A stretch of DNA of 64,000 nt from Mikania micrantha (GCA_009363875.1 CM018690.1:13113971-13177970), one strand, 5' to 3'. Positions 1 to 12,190 are shown, numbered from the stretch's first letter. Made by a program: numbers and translations. Notes: generated by a model from the sequence alone, not told the origin.

Positions 1-154
1 TTCTGAGCAGGTTCGTGATTGTGATTGTCGTTTATCACCTGTAATTTCCATGATTCACGAACTTCGTTGTATAACCCTATCAATTGAAACGGACAACCGA
101 CTTTCTTGCTGCCTGACTGTCTAAGGATTGCGATGCTATTATGCTCGCCACCAC
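1..154 (-). pseudogene. FAR1-related gene, exon 2 distal part (3' of the Tekay insertion)
   Basis: Read on the minus strand from 154 down to the window edge, this stretch is fully open and continues the FAR1-type DNA-binding domain that begins at 21626. Just across the insertion the frame gives GGEHNSIAI, and further on the Cys residue of KKVGCPFQL and the terminal HNHEP motif. In the FAR1/FHY3/FRS family (transposase-derived nuclear regulators) these Cys and His residues belong to the WRKY-GCM1-like zinc fold. The rest of the gene (MULE-type core and SWIM finger, if present) lies left of the window. The joined frame continues exactly through the 5-bp target duplication. A stop codon in the proximal part (21594-21596) and the 21-kb insertion make it a pseudogene. 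Family assignment rests on motif order only. Confidence 0.82.
150..154. repeat. Target-site duplication of the Tekay element, left copy (ACCAC)
   Basis: ACCAC sits directly before the LTR start TGTCACACC and is repeated directly after the other LTR end at 21486-21490. The 5-bp length is typical for Ty3/gypsy integrases and fixes both element boundaries. Confidence 0.93.
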
Positions 155-904
155 TGTCACACCCCGAGCCGGCGGGGTTGGATCGAAGTCCTCGTCGGGC
201 GGAAGGTTCTCGGGGCGCGATATCGTATGTGATAATCGAAATGATTAGATTGTTTACATAGCATCAATGTTAAGAATAGCTAAAGCACAATCAAACATTA
301 AACTAGGATTACAAAGTTAAATTACAATAGCAATGTTCAGTAATTTAACTCGGTAAACCTAACAAAAGAATCAAATGTTTTCTATCTTGTAACTGTACAA
401 GACATCCAAAAGTGATTCGTATGATTAACAAAATATGTGCTTCCAAAATCAACTAGGTCTTCTATCTAGGCCGCCTAGCATGCAATCCAAAAGCCTTAGC
501 TTAAACCGGTTCATCACCTGAGAAAGCATGTAAGAAAACAAAGTCAACACAATGGTTGGTGAGTTCATAAAGTTTATAAGTTTAAAAATAGCTTCAGCAA
601 ACCTCCTTCGGTAAAACGTTAACCTCATCAACTCCACATGTAATATCCAAATCGGTATGCTTATATATAGGGCATACCCCTGAGTCAAGCCTACAACCCG
701 CCCAGACGCCGTCCCACCACATACTAATCCGCATATGACACTGTTGTTAATAATAATTAAGCATTTTACCTACCATTCAAACCGTTCCTCGTCATAGCTT
801 TAGTTTACTGTTTCAAAGTTTACAAGTCTATAGCATTCGTAAGTATTAGCTTCAGAGTAAGTTTAACAAGCATCATAGTTTCACACGCACATAGTTTCAC
901 TTTC

Positions 905-1330
905 ACTAATCTCAAGCGTGAGTACAAGCCCTGCTATAGCAGAAGTTTAGCAATTACGTAGCTCACGGATAGATACAAGCTCTGCTCTAGCAGAAGTTTA
1001 GCCATTACGTATCTCATGAATTAGTTAAGCCTAGTCTAGCAATTACGTGTCTCCTATACAAGATACAAGCCCTGCTCTAGCAGAAGTTTAGCAATTACGT
1101 ATCTCATACATAGACACAAGCCATGCATACACAAACAATCCAGCAATTACATATCTCATATAAGAAGACAAAAGCCCTGCTCTAGCAGAAGTTTAGCAAT
1201 TACATGTCTCTTATATAGATAATAGCTTAGCATCATCATAGTTTAGCTTTCACGCATCTCAATACATGGGTACAAGCCCTGCTATAGCAGAAGTTTATCA
1301 ATTACGTAGCCCATGATTAGATACAAGCTT
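905..1330. repeat. Tandem subrepeats with short palindromes inside the LTR
   Basis: Degenerate units of roughly 50 to 100 bp repeat the theme AAGCCCTGCT(A/C)TAGCAGAAG followed by TTTAGCAATTACGTATCTC. Five units carry the hairpin CTGCT-(AT/CT)-AGCAG (around 930, 978, 1071, 1172 and 1277). A second run of AAGCATCAAG-type short repeats follows to about 1600. The block is absent from the other LTR because of the 856-bp deletion. Confidence 0.8.
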
Positions 1331-2519
1331 AGCATTTCACACGCAATCATAGTTTCCAAGCATATAGTTTCAAGCATTAGCATATAGTTCAACCACGAAA
1401 TTCATAGTATAAGCATCAAGTATGTAGTTTGAGCCTCTAGTTTGTAGTATAAGCATCAAGCCTCAAGTTTAAGCATTTAGTTCATAGCATAAGCCTAAAG
1501 CATCAAGTTCAAGCATCTCGTTTCAAGCATAAGCTTCAAGCATCAAGTTTAAGCATCTAGTTTGTAGAATAAGCATCAAGCACATAGTTTCTCAAAGTAT
1601 ACTAGTTTCCAAGCATAAACCTTGTTGTAAGAATCATAGTTATGTTTAAAAGCATTAATTAACATTTCAATAATTTATTAAAATGTTTAACATGCTTCTC
1701 AGTCCCGAAGTAAAACAAATAATTTTGAAACGGGACAAATGAACTCACCTTGTGTCCGTAGTGGTTGACTAAGTGTAACAAGAATACGCGCGCTCGTTGT
1801 CTGTACTTGTTGTGATGTTCACGATCCTGTGTTGATTTCATAGTGTTGTAGTTTATAAGTATAAGTTTGTAAGGATTCATTGTGCGTGTGAGTGTTAGTC
1901 CTAAGTTGGCTAGCACTTGCTAGTCCTGTCGTTATTCGGCTTCGTTTTCATGGTCATAGGTTTTCTAACATCCAACTAATTGAGTTACATCTTAGTACGT
2001 TATCTTTGGCATCTCTTGTTATCAAGTTTAAGGGATAAACTCTAGGTTGTACAAGATTTGTTAATTCCCAAAGAATTTATATCACCTTTGTAGTAACCCA
2101 TAACTTACTTAGTGATTTATACATATTATTCCAATTAGGGGCTTTTAGAGTGTTAGATCATCTCGATAACCATGGAAGCGACTAACCACTTAGAACATGT
2201 TACTTAACTCATGATGGACCAAAATTTAATGGTGTTGGGTCGAGTGTAATATTGGTTAATGGGCCAACCTATTGGGTCGGATAGATACTAGTGAGCCAAT
2301 TAAAATAAATATGGGCCGAATACATGATTTGAGCCGGAATGTTGATAATGGGCTGAAGTGATGATGTTGGGTCGGTTAAGGCTAGGTGTGGGCCTCGAGT
2401 GTTAATGGACCGAACTATAGTCACTTAGGCCCTTTAAGTGTTATGGGCTGATTGCCATTTGGGCCGAGAAGTACGTGGGCCTTATTAAATCCGCATGGTT
2501 TGATCAATTCCATTGCACC

Positions 2520-3015
2520 ATATCCAGCGAACCTACTTGGGTTACAAGGTTCGGTCGTGATGGGGAGTCGGGGTTCGGCTAGTGTTTGCTTAGGCTTAGG
2601 TTCGTCGAGCAATGGAAGCTTCGACTAACAAGTAACAGGTTCGGTGACAAGCGACATGCACAGGCTCAACTGAGGTCATGGGTTTGTGAATGTGCTGCAA
2701 GGTTCGGCTATTTCGCAGTCCCCACGAACCTGCATGGGTTCGTCTAAGGTGAAAACAAGGTTCGGCTGATGTAGGCTGAAAGGTTCGGCTCCCACCTTCC
2801 TCACGAACCCATGGTTCGTGACCAAAGGGTTCGTCAGTACTCCAAAGGTTCATCCAGGTCGCTGCCTGGATGGTTCGGAGACCACAGGTTCGTAACCAAC
2901 CATGGTTCGTGAGATGATAGACGAACTCAAGGTTCGTTCCTAAGACTTGGGTTCGCCAAAAGCATGGGATGGTTCGTGCACAACCTGCATGGTTCGGCTA
3001 GCAGTGAGCGAACCC
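2520..3015. repeat. GGTTCG-rich block in the Tekay LTR
   Basis: The hexamer GGTTCG or its complement CGAACC recurs more than 20 times in about 500 bp at irregular spacing, often as AGGTTCGG or GGTTCGTGA. The same block is conserved in the other LTR at about 19860-20350. It lies well upstream of the internal domain in element orientation, in the U3/R part of the LTR. Function unknown. Confidence 0.75.
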
Positions 3016-4220
3016 TGGTACAGCCACCATCGTCTTCCTCATCAGGCCTGAACTTTGTAGGGCGTTCCACGACTGAGTTACTAACTATGGTGTCAACAAG
3101 GTCGTAGGGTTCAAGTGAAAATGGGTAGATAGCCGGTTTCTAAGGTGGTGGTCGAACTAGAGATGTGAAAACCCTATTTTTCAGCACATTCAATGCTTCA
3201 TACCTCAAAAATGGTCGGATAAAACCTCGAATATGTTGTACTTCCTTGTAGATCTCGTTGTTAGCTACGCGGGGACATCAAAATCAAATGATTTCATTAA
3301 GAAATGCTCAAGTTATGGAGAATTAAAGGTGTAAACCTAGAGAGAGAAAATATGGACGGTTTTGAGAGTTAGAGAGAGAGAGGGTTTGTGAAGAATGAGA
3401 AAAATTGTCTCATTCAAGGTTTATATACTCCGGGGGTGTTCGGGTTCGTTTTGGTTGCTCGGTTCGTATTTTCGTAGTGTTTCCGGCACGTTACGCGCTT
3501 TCTTCGTAATTTAAATAAAAAGGTTTATTTTAGGATGTTTAGAATATGATTATCATTAGAAATTATATTAAAGACCGTTGTATTAAATTAATTATCGAAT
3601 TATATTATATTTTACGCGTTTCGGTTATTTGTTCGCGAATTAGTAAAATAGTTTTGTTTAATTTTATACATGATGAGTTTCAAAATTGTAAAAATAGGAA
3701 ATATTTTATTTCCTTAGGTTTATGATTGTTCGTATCGTTTTTCATGTTCGTTTTCATTTCGTCAGAACGCGTCGCCATCGCGCGTATTCGTTCGAATCGT
3801 CATTCGAACGAACACGACGATGGTTTGGCTTTCTGATTCTTGTTCTCTACTTTTCAGTCATTATTCCAGAACGTTAAACTCTCAAAATTATCTGTACAGA
3901 TCGTCTCCTATACAAATAATTCATCTGTTTAGCATTCTGTAACAACAACCGTTATGGTTTTGTTTTGTTTTAACCTCACATACGTTTATACGCAATAGCA
4001 TCAAATCAAGTATCTGTGTTTCAACACTGTGTTGTCTGATATATTTCTGACTGTTAAACCCTAAGGTTTTAATCATATTTTCAGACAATCGTATCATAGT
4101 CTCGTGTTAAGCATAATGTATTAATAATATAAACATAGTTTCATGTAATGTGTACCTAAATTACTGTACGAATTACTATTGCGATCACTGTTCCGGCACG
4201 CGTCCGACACTGATGTTACA

Positions 4221-4230
4221 GTCTCCCCTT
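4221..4230 (-). other. Polypurine tract of the Tekay element
   Basis: On the minus strand the tract reads AAGGGGAGAC immediately before the 3' LTR start TGTAACATC. It primes plus-strand DNA synthesis in LTR retroelements. Position and composition both fit. Confidence 0.85.
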
Positions 4231-4251
4231 GTTAGAGAAATTTCGTCAAAT

Positions 4252-7101
4252 TTAAGACTCGTTATTCGGTACGGCTTCCTCTGTAAAGAGTTGGGGATAC
4301 TTGTTCTTCATGTGATCTTCTCGTTCCCAAGTAAACTCGGGTCCGCGCCTTGAGTTCCATCGAACCTTAACGATCGGAATATGGCTTCGCCTCAGTTTCT
4401 TAACTTTGCGATCCATAATCTCTAAAGGTTCTTCAACAAAACGTAAGTGTTCAACCAATTGAATTTCTTCAACCGGTATGATAAGAGTTTCATCAGCAAA
4501 GCATTTCTTCAAGTTTGAGACGTGAAACACGTCGTGTACACCACTAAGTTCATCCGGTGAGTTTAATCTGTATGACATAGGACCAATGCGTTCGATGATC
4601 TCGAACGGTCCTACGTACCGTGGAGTTAGTTTGCCTTTCTTTGTAAAACGTACTACGCCTTTCCATGGGGAAACCTTTAGCATAACACAGTCTCCCACTT
4701 GGAATTCCAACGGCTTGCGCCGTTTATCGGCATAGCTCTTTTGTCTGCTTCGTGTTGCTTGTAACCGTTGTTGTATCTAAGCTATTTTTTCTGTTGTTTC
4801 GTGAATGAGTTCTGGCCCGGTGATATGATTATCTCCCACTTCCGACCAACAGATCGGTGATCGACACTTGCGACCATTTAGAGCCTCGAACGGTGCACAT
4901 CCGATGCTACTATGATAACTTTTGTTGTAGGAGAATTCGATCAGTGGTAAATGAGAATCCCAATTCCCACCAAAGTCTAGAACACAAGTTCTTAACATGT
5001 CCTCCAGGGTTTGTATAGTACGTTTGCTTTGACCATCCGTTTATGGATGATAAGCTGTACTCAAGTTTAATTATGTCCCCAGAGATTTCTGCAATGATTG
5101 CCAGAACCTTGATGTGAATCTGCTATCACGATCTGAAATGATAGACAATGGCACACCATGGTGTACCATTATCTCGTTGATGTAAAGCTTCGCTAGTTTA
5201 TCCATCGTGTAAGTTTCTCGCATCGGCAAGAAATGAGCAGATTTGGTTAATCGATCAACGATAACCCAAATAGTGTCATGTCCACTGGAAGTGCGGGGTA
5301 GCTTAGTAACAAAGTCCATAGCTATCTGCTCCCACTTCCATAGTGGAATTTCAGGCAGTTCCAGTAAACCCGACAATTTCTGGTGTTTCGCCTTCACTTT
5401 GGCACACGTAAGGCATCTACCAATATACTCAGCTATGTCTTTCTTCATACCCGGCCACCAATAATACGCACGTAAGTCTTGGTACATTTTATCAGCACCG
5501 GGGTGCACAGAGTATTTGGTCTTGTGTGCTTCATCAAAAATAAGCTTTCTCAACTCATCTACTGCAGGAATCCATATACGATCCTTGTAGTAGACAAGTC
5601 CATCAGGTTTTGTTTCCAATTGCTTTTCCACTCCACAATCCAATTCTTTCTTCAAGTTTGCTCGTTCAATCGCCTCTTGTTGTGCTTGCATAATGTTGTC
5701 ATGTAAGCTTGTCTGCACAGTCATTCCCATTGCTCTGACGCGCAAGGGTTTGACTCGTTCCTTCCGACTCAAGGCATCAGCTACAACGTTTGCCTTGCCC
5801 AGATGGTATTTGATTACACAGTCATAATCATTCAGAAGCTCAACCCAACGTCGCTGTCGCATGTTGAGTTCCTTCTGATCGAATATGTGTTGCAGACTTT
5901 TGTGATTAGTGAATACGGTACACTTGGTGCCATACAAGTAATGTCTCCAGATCTTTAAAGAAAATATCACAGCTCCCAGTTCCAGATCATGAGTAGTGTA
6001 GTTCTTCTCATGAATTTTCAGTTGTCTCGAGGCATAAGCAATAACTTTGTCCCGTTGCATAAGTACACAGCCAAGTCCCTGATGGGATGCATCACAATAC
6101 ACAACAAAGTCATCACAACCGTCTGGAAGAGATAAGATCGGAGCATCACATAGCTTTTGCTTCAAAGTCTGAAAGGCTTCTTCTTGCTTTTGTTCCCAAA
6201 TAAACGGCTCACTCTTCTGTGTCAACTTGGTGAGTGGTAGGGCTATCTTAGAAAAGTTCGAGATGAACCTTCTGTAATAGCCTGCTAAGCCTAGAAAAGA
6301 ACGTATCTTCGTCGGTGTCTTCGGAGTGTCCCAATCTTTTATTGCCTCGATCTTGGCAGGATCAACATGTATTCCCTCGCTGTTAACTACGTGCCCTAGG
6401 AATTGAACCTCTTTTAACCAAAACTCACACTTAGAGAATTTAGCATAGAGCTTCTCTTCCTTTAACAGTTCCAAGATCGTCCTGAGATGTTGCTCATGTT
6501 CTGTTTTGCTTTTAGAATAGATCAATATGTCATCAATGATAACAATAACAAATTGATCTAAATACGGCTTACACACTCGGTTCATGAGATCTATGAAAAC
6601 CGCAGGTGCATTCGTCAAACTAAAAGGCATCACCATGAATTCGTAATGCCCGTATCTGGTACGAAACGCCGTCTTGGGTATATCTTCGTCTTGTACTCTA
6701 AGCTGATGGTATCCGGAACGCAAATCAATCTTTGAAAAGTATTGAGCTCCTTGCAATTGATCAAACAAATCATCAATCCTCGGTAGTGGATACTGATTCT
6801 TGATGGTTAGTTTGTTTAGCTCCCTGTAGTCTATGCACATCCGAAAGGATCCGTCCTTCTTTTTCACGAATAAAACCGGAGCTCCCCAAGGTGAGTAGCT
6901 CGGTCGGATGAAACCTTTGTCAAGTAGCTCCTGTAGTTGATTCGACAGTTCCTGCATCTCCGAAGGTGCTAACCTATAAGGAGATTTAGCAACAGGTGTC
7001 GCTCCAGGAATCAGATCAATACGAAACTCTATTGGTCGCACAGGTGGCAAACCAGGTAGGTCTTCCGCGAATACTTCATGGTATTCCTTTACTATCGGCA
7101 C
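4252..7101 (-). pseudogene. Tekay pol: reverse transcriptase, RNase H, integrase, chromodomain (broken)
   Basis: One minus-strand frame carries the pol domains, interrupted by stop codons. From 7101 to 5071 the frame is open for 676 codons. It holds RT motifs (SPWGAPVLFVKKKDG, the catalytic IDDILIYS, FLGHVV), an RNase H start (YCDASHQGLG), the integrase HHCC zinc region and the first two catalytic-site motifs (DRLTKSAHF, SDRDSRF). Stops then interrupt the integrase near 5071 and 5041. The frame resumes at 4998-4777 and 4710-4252. The last piece contains the integrase C-terminal GPFEI block and a chromodomain (FVEEPLEI to TWEREDHMK), which in chromoviruses is thought to guide integration to heterochromatin. 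The upstream gag-protease is in another frame, separated at about 7101-7200, so a frameshift is also likely. Confidence 0.93.
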
Positions 7102-7177
7102 ATCTTCTATTGTTTTCTTGTCTTTCTATTTCTCCACCACGTGAGCCAAGAAAGCTATGCACTTCTTTTGTAGACAC

Positions 7178-8944
7178 TTATATGATCTTTACGTTTCGCT
7201 TTGCTTGATCCCCACGAACTTCCAATACACGATTATTCGCGACTGGAATCCGAAGTAGCTTTTCAGAACAGATGACTTCCACTCTATTGAGTAATAGCCA
7301 ATCCATCCCCACGATGATGTCGAAACTGCCCAACTCCATCGGCAACAAGTCGATGGTAAATGTGTGATCTGTGAGTGTAAGTGGGCAGTTCCTAAGTATT
7401 GTGCTAACTGTAACTTGATTTCCGTTCGCTACTTTGATAATGTAAGGGGAGTCTAAAGTTTCCTCAGTAAGACTAAGTTGTCGTGCAAAATCAGATGAAA
7501 TAAAACTCTGGTCTGCACCAGTATCAAATAATATAGATGCATAAGAGTCATGTAAAAGAAATGTACCAGTGACCACATTAGGGTCTTGGCGTGCAGCATT
7601 GGTTCTGATAACAAAAGCACGTCCGCGAGGTGCTTTTGCTCCTGGTTGCACTCTCTTTGGACAGTCGCGGGAGAAATGACCCATTTCCCCGTAGTTGTAG
7701 CATCCTCTGTTGTTGTTGTTGCCTGGATTCTGTGGTGGTGGAGGTAGTGCTCTTGCTGCAGTGTCGGTAGCTTGCATCGCAGGAGCGCGACAATTTGCAA
7801 CCCAGTGGCCAAATCGACCACAATTAGTGCACTTCCTACACTGTGCAGCAGGTGGATGATGATACTTGCAATGATTGCACTGGGGATACACTCCTACAAA
7901 GTTCTTGAGTGTAGTGTTGACAGGTGCTGCAGGAGCCTGTCTCAAAGGAGTAACGGCCGCATAGTTCTTAACGACCTTTTGTTTCTTCTTCTGGTGGTAC
8001 TCTGGTTTCTTTGTTGTTGTTTCCTTGGCCTTTGTCGCATCGTCTTTTAAAACTCCTGACTTTACCAACCCCTTGGTAAGTTTGGCTGAAAGGGAGATGG
8101 CTGACTCTAGAGTAGCAGGATATGCAGCCAGCACAATGCTTTGAATACAAGAAGGTAATCCTGCTACATAGCGATCAATCAGCTTTTCCAATGTTGGCAC
8201 CATCTCTAGCACCAAGGCTACCAGTTCATGATAGCGATTGGTAAAAGTCATATGATCTGCTCCCTTCATCACATGGTTCGAGAGCTCAACCTCTAGCTGC
8301 TGCAGTTCATGTTTTGGATAGAATTCGTTCCTCAGAAGAAGTTTGAATTCCGCCCAAGGCATTGCCATTGTTTCATCTCTTCCTCGGGCTCTGATCTGAG
8401 CATTCCACCATGTCAAAGCTCGCTTGTTGAAAGATCCAGCCGCGTAGCGAACTTTGTGGTGTTCTGGACAACTGCTTATGTCCAAGGTGTTCTCCATCTT
8501 TTCCAACCATTGGATCAGTCCAACAGCTCCTTCAACGCTAGTGAAGCTTGGTGGTTTGCATCCTACAAAGGATTTGTAGGAGCAGTCTGAAGTGTGACTA
8601 GTGTTTCCACTAGCCTCTCATGTAGTATGGCCAGAGTTGTTGCCATGGCCTTGAATCCGGTTTATCATCTCTGGGATGACATCTTTCAGTTGGCTAGTCA
8701 GTTGGGTACTCAGAAGTGTCGCCAAGGCGATAGCGGCAGGATCAATAACCGGACCCGCATTTGGGTTCGGAGGAGGACTGTGTGGAGGAGGAGGAGGTGG
8801 CGGTGGTGAATCTGGTGGTGATGGTGTTGAAGAGTGTGGTGCAGAAGTCTGAGTAGTAGGTACAGGAGTCGGATGTCTTCTAGGCGGCATTCTGATCATA
8901 ACCAAAAGATATTGGTTAGTGCAGTGATCGAATGCTGAAGACAC
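7178..8944 (-). pseudogene. Tekay gag-protease (one in-frame stop)
   Basis: The frame opens at 8944. It has a Pro/Ser/Thr-rich head (8880-8750), a TGA stop at 8618-8620, and then continues in the same frame through a retrotransposon gag domain. Gag features include ALTWWNAQ and FYPKHELQQLE. Two CCHC-like zinc knuckles follow (CTNCGRFGHWVANC and CYNYGEMGHFSRDC; the second has Tyr where the second Cys normally stands). The pepsin-like protease has the active site LFDTGADQSFIS and the later block IVGMDWL. The stop lies in a CGA-to-TGA context, so C-to-T decay is plausible. Gag packages the RNA and the protease matures the polyprotein; neither can be made full length here. Confidence 0.9.
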
Positions 8945-9043
8945 AATGCAAACATAATCCTAAGTTCTCTACATGAGGGTCTATAAGTTATAGTCTAGGC
9001 CAAACCGTTTAAGTAAATGACCTATTATTCTATATAACCATGA

Positions 9044-9055
9044 GCTCTGATACCA
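9044..9055 (-). other. Primer-binding site of the Tekay element (initiator tRNA-Met)
   Basis: On the minus strand it reads TGGTATCAGAGC, complementary to the 3' end of plant initiator tRNA-Met, three bases after the 5' LTR end. This is the usual primer of Tekay-type chromoviruses. Confidence 0.92.
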
Positions 9056-9058
9056 ATC

Positions 9059-9124
9059 TGTCACACCCCGAGCCGGCGGGGTTGGATCGAAGTCCCCGTC
9101 GGGCGGAAGGTTCTCGGGGCGCGA
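9059..9124 (-). repeat. 5' LTR of the Tekay element, first 66 bp before the nested insertion
   Basis: Matches 155-220 almost base for base, with one C/T difference in the GTCC(C/T)CGTC run. It ends with CGCGA (9120-9124), which recurs at 18406-18410 as the duplication made by the nested composite. Confidence 0.93.
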
Positions 9125-12104
9125 TGTGACACCCCGTATTTTCCAGATCAGCTTTATATTTATTTAAATGTTTATTTAAATGCTTATTGTACACGTGGCA
9201 CTAGAATTAGTTTAATTTAGTGTGACACGTGGCACGACAGTACAAACACTGACACATGATCAGATAATCCAAGGAATTATCGGCAAACAACACACACGTG
9301 TCAAAACACACGAACGTTGGTGAACGTCTAGCACATTGCGTAGCACAGCACTCGAAACCTCACGAAACACTCACACATTGAACTTGGAAGTTCAAACGAG
9401 GCCAAACGATAGTTCGGAAGCGTGAAAACGACGACGAACGGATCAAACCCATTAAGAAGAGCTTATTGGGCTCTTCAGGGGTCCATCGCGGTACGTGGAA
9501 GCCCAACAAGGAGCATCGTCGCGGTGCGCGGCCAACATAGCGGGGGTTTGACTCCCAAAATCCTCCGCGGTACGCGGCGATGATTTGAAGGCTCCATCGC
9601 GGTACGCGACACCGCCCAGTCGACAATATCTTTATAAAACCAAGATGAAATCATTTCATACCACCTCTACACTCTTTCTCTGGAGCCTAGCCATCATAAC
9701 CCGACATTTTTTATTCCAGAACCTCTGTTACACTCTACCTTCTTGTTTGGAAGCCATTAGAGGTGGGATTGAAGCTCAAGAACTTTGAAACAAGCCTTCT
9801 AAACCACCACCTCTCATCATCACCTTCTTGTCCTTGTCGAGGCCAACGATTCAAGCTTTCCAGGAGCTTAGGAGGTTGAGTTAGCAGCAATCCAGAAGTT
9901 CTTGGCGCCTTAGAAGGTAGTCTCTACACCTCTTGTGGCTTAAAACCACCATTACACACACATGCAATACTTTATACTCACATGCAAGCATCTATAGTGC
10001 ACATGCACTAATTTATTTTCTGGGTTTGTTGATTTCATGATTTCCTTTGATGATCTAAGATGATTAGATGATGTTTTGTGAAGATCTAAGATGATGGGTA
10101 TAGGCCTTGTTGCTTAAAATGATGATAGATGATGTTATATGTCCATGCATGTATGATCCATGATTGTTGGAATGATTTTGATTATATAAATATGTTTTAT
10201 GATGATATTAGAAGTGTTACTCATGGCTAGATTTGATTGAAATGGTTAAAAGGTTGATTTTTGATAAACTTTCTATTATTAGGAACTTTATGTTGACAAG
10301 ATGATATTTTGGATGAGATAATGAGCATGCATGTATGTAGGATTGCTCTTAGGATGATAATATGATGATTGAAATACTTGGAATGTGATTTTGTTAATAG
10401 TTGTGGTCATATATAGCATTATTACTATTTTTATTAACTTTTTGGGCCAAGATGTTGCTAGGTGATGAATTTGGCTATGTTAATATGTTTACATGATGCT
10501 AAGTAGCCTATAATGATGTTTGATGATATGAAAATTGGTTTAGAAATGTTAAAAAGGTTATTTCTATGCAAAACTACAAAGTTACTATATTTAGTAACTT
10601 TATTTTTACAAAAACCGATTTGTCAACGTGTTGTATGATTTGAGTATGCTAAATGGCTTATTATGTTATAATATGATGATAGATGCTAAGTTAGATGGTT
10701 TCCGATGTCACGTATGCTATAAATGGAAACTTTCCATTTTAGGAAACTTTTGTGTACTAACATGATGAAAACGACTTATGTGAATCCGTATGATGACGTT
10801 CTATGTGTTAACATGATCACGTAGGACTAATGAGCATGCTAGAATTATAAAATTGTTATGCTTCGTGAACTTTCCAAAAATGGGAACTTACTATAAATAG
10901 TAAGTTGCCCATAGACGCGACATGCGCGTTTTGCACACGACAAACACTTACACGATTGCTACACGATTCACCAACGGGTCGTTGACTTGACACGGTCAAC
11001 TTTGGTCAACTCCAGTCAAACACGGTCAATGTGGACCAACACAGTCAAACACGGTCAATGTGGACCAACACGATCAAACACGGTCAACACGAGCAAATAT
11101 GGTCATTGTGGACCGACACGGACAAACATGAACAACCAAGGGTTGTTGGCACAAACATGAGCACTAACACGAACACTGGCACGACCCCTTTCACGAACTC
11201 ACGTACGGTGTACGATATAGGTTGCCGGTGACCGACTACACTACTTGACGCTTCAGAAGCTTACGCTTACACTTGATTACTTCACTAAGGTGAGTTTACG
11301 GCCCCTCTTTACTCTTTTTCAAACGCTTTTAAATAGGGGGAGAATACTAGTTGCATCGAGTCAAACATTATTGCTATTACAAACATTTTATTGTGTATGC
11401 TGGTTTATTGGACAAACATTAAGTGTTGAACTCGTATTAAGCCCTCACAAAGTCTTACCGTTAATGTACAAACAACGTGGTAGATTTGGATGGATCCATT
11501 AGGGAATGACTAACCCCACGGGGCACTATGTTGACTGGATGTCATAACCCGTGCAAACTCTGACCTAACTTATTATGCATTCGAGGCATAGCGGAGGCAG
11601 GGACAAACAAGTCTAGTTCGGTAATGACGCACTGACACTTTGGGCCTAGGGCTCGGTACTAACATTTGATAAACAACATGACACACTTTTATTACTATAT
11701 GTATATCAAAACCTGTGAACTCACCAACCATTGTGTTGACACTTATTCTAACTTGTATTCTCAGGTAACTAGCGCAGCTAGCATGAGGACAGGAATGCAC
11801 AAATTAAGGGACGAGCATTAGGGACTTAAATGCATTCTGTCGTTTTGAAAACATTTTACTTTCATTTTGTTAAACAATGTTGTGTTAAACTATATACTTT
11901 CCGCTGCAATTTGTCAAACATTTGATTTCCGCTGCAATATGATATGAATCACTTTTCCGCTGCAAATTGTTTTATTAAGTGTATGTGTCAAACGTTGGAT
12001 TTGTAAACGCATATAGAGTTGTTCTATATGACCTTGAGCTGTGATTCTGGACACGTCACGCCCACGTGGACTGACACCAAGACTGAGAATTTGGGGGTGT
12101 GATA
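9125..12104 (+). repeat. Left LTR of the outer composite element (2980 bp)
   Basis: It begins TGTGACACCCC and ends GGGGGTGTGATA (a C-to-T change of the expected GACA). Its last 38 bp match 18368-18405. The primer-site stump that follows is initiator tRNA-Met, which is consistent with a chromovirus, but no coding region survives to prove the lineage. Odd blocks inside include CGCGGTACGCG-like repeats at 9480-9610 and short CACGGTCAA repeats at 10990-11120. The small reading frames in it look incidental. Confidence 0.85.
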
Positions 12105-12107
12105 GAC

Positions 12108-12115
12108 TGGTATCA
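12108..12115 (+). other. Stump of an initiator tRNA-Met primer site
   Basis: TGGTATCA, three bases after the outer LTR end, matches the first eight bases of the canonical site. It then diverges abruptly into Athila LTR sequence at about 12116, marking a deletion junction. Confidence 0.75.
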
Positions 12116-12116
12116 A

Positions 12117-12166
12117 TTTTAGAGTTGGTTTTTAGTTAGTTTATTAGCTAAGCTCCGTCGACATCA
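12117..12166 (+). repeat. Remnant of the Athila 5' LTR (last 50 bp)
   Basis: Matches 18318-18367 with two differences and ends in GTCGACATCA just before the primer site, as the 5' LTR should. The upstream 1.7 kb of this LTR is missing. Confidence 0.88.
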
Positions 12167-12172
12167 AGTTTT

Positions 12173-12190
12173 TGGCGCCGTTGCCGGGGA
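12173..12190 (+). other. Primer-binding site of the Athila-type element (tRNA-Asp)
   Basis: TGGCGCCGTTGCCGGGGA is complementary to the 3' end of plant tRNA-Asp(GUC) over 18 bases. This is a hallmark of Athila-related elements. Confidence 0.9.

Larger units (their letters stand above)
155..4220 (-). repeat. 3' LTR of the Tekay element (4066 bp)
   Basis: It begins TGTCACACCCC and ends GATGTTACA on the plus strand and is bounded by the duplication on the left and the polypurine tract on the right. The copy at 9059-9124 plus 18411-21485 matches throughout. By eye about seven differences occur in the first 300 aligned bases, so roughly 2 percent. This copy keeps an 856-bp block (709-1564) and a 12-bp terminal block that the other LTR has lost. 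Confidence 0.93.

Noticed and set aside
905..1330. CRISPR-like regularly spaced repeats
   Set aside because: Repeats are degenerate, spacers are not unique, and they lie within an LTR of a plant element.
1659..2853. Frames of 63-85 codons on the minus strand, partly repeated at 18993-20264
   Set aside because: Duplicated only because both LTRs carry them; the second set has changes and no protein motif is present.
9360..11800. Several 60-90 codon frames
   Set aside because: All lie inside the outer LTR and show no family motif.
9125..12104. A solo LTR
   Set aside because: A primer-site stump follows it and the duplication lies 6.3 kb further right, so it is the left LTR of a larger insertion.
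12173..12190. A tRNA gene fragment
   Set aside because: The 18 bases match only a tRNA 3' end in reverse and sit just after an LTR, so they are a primer site.
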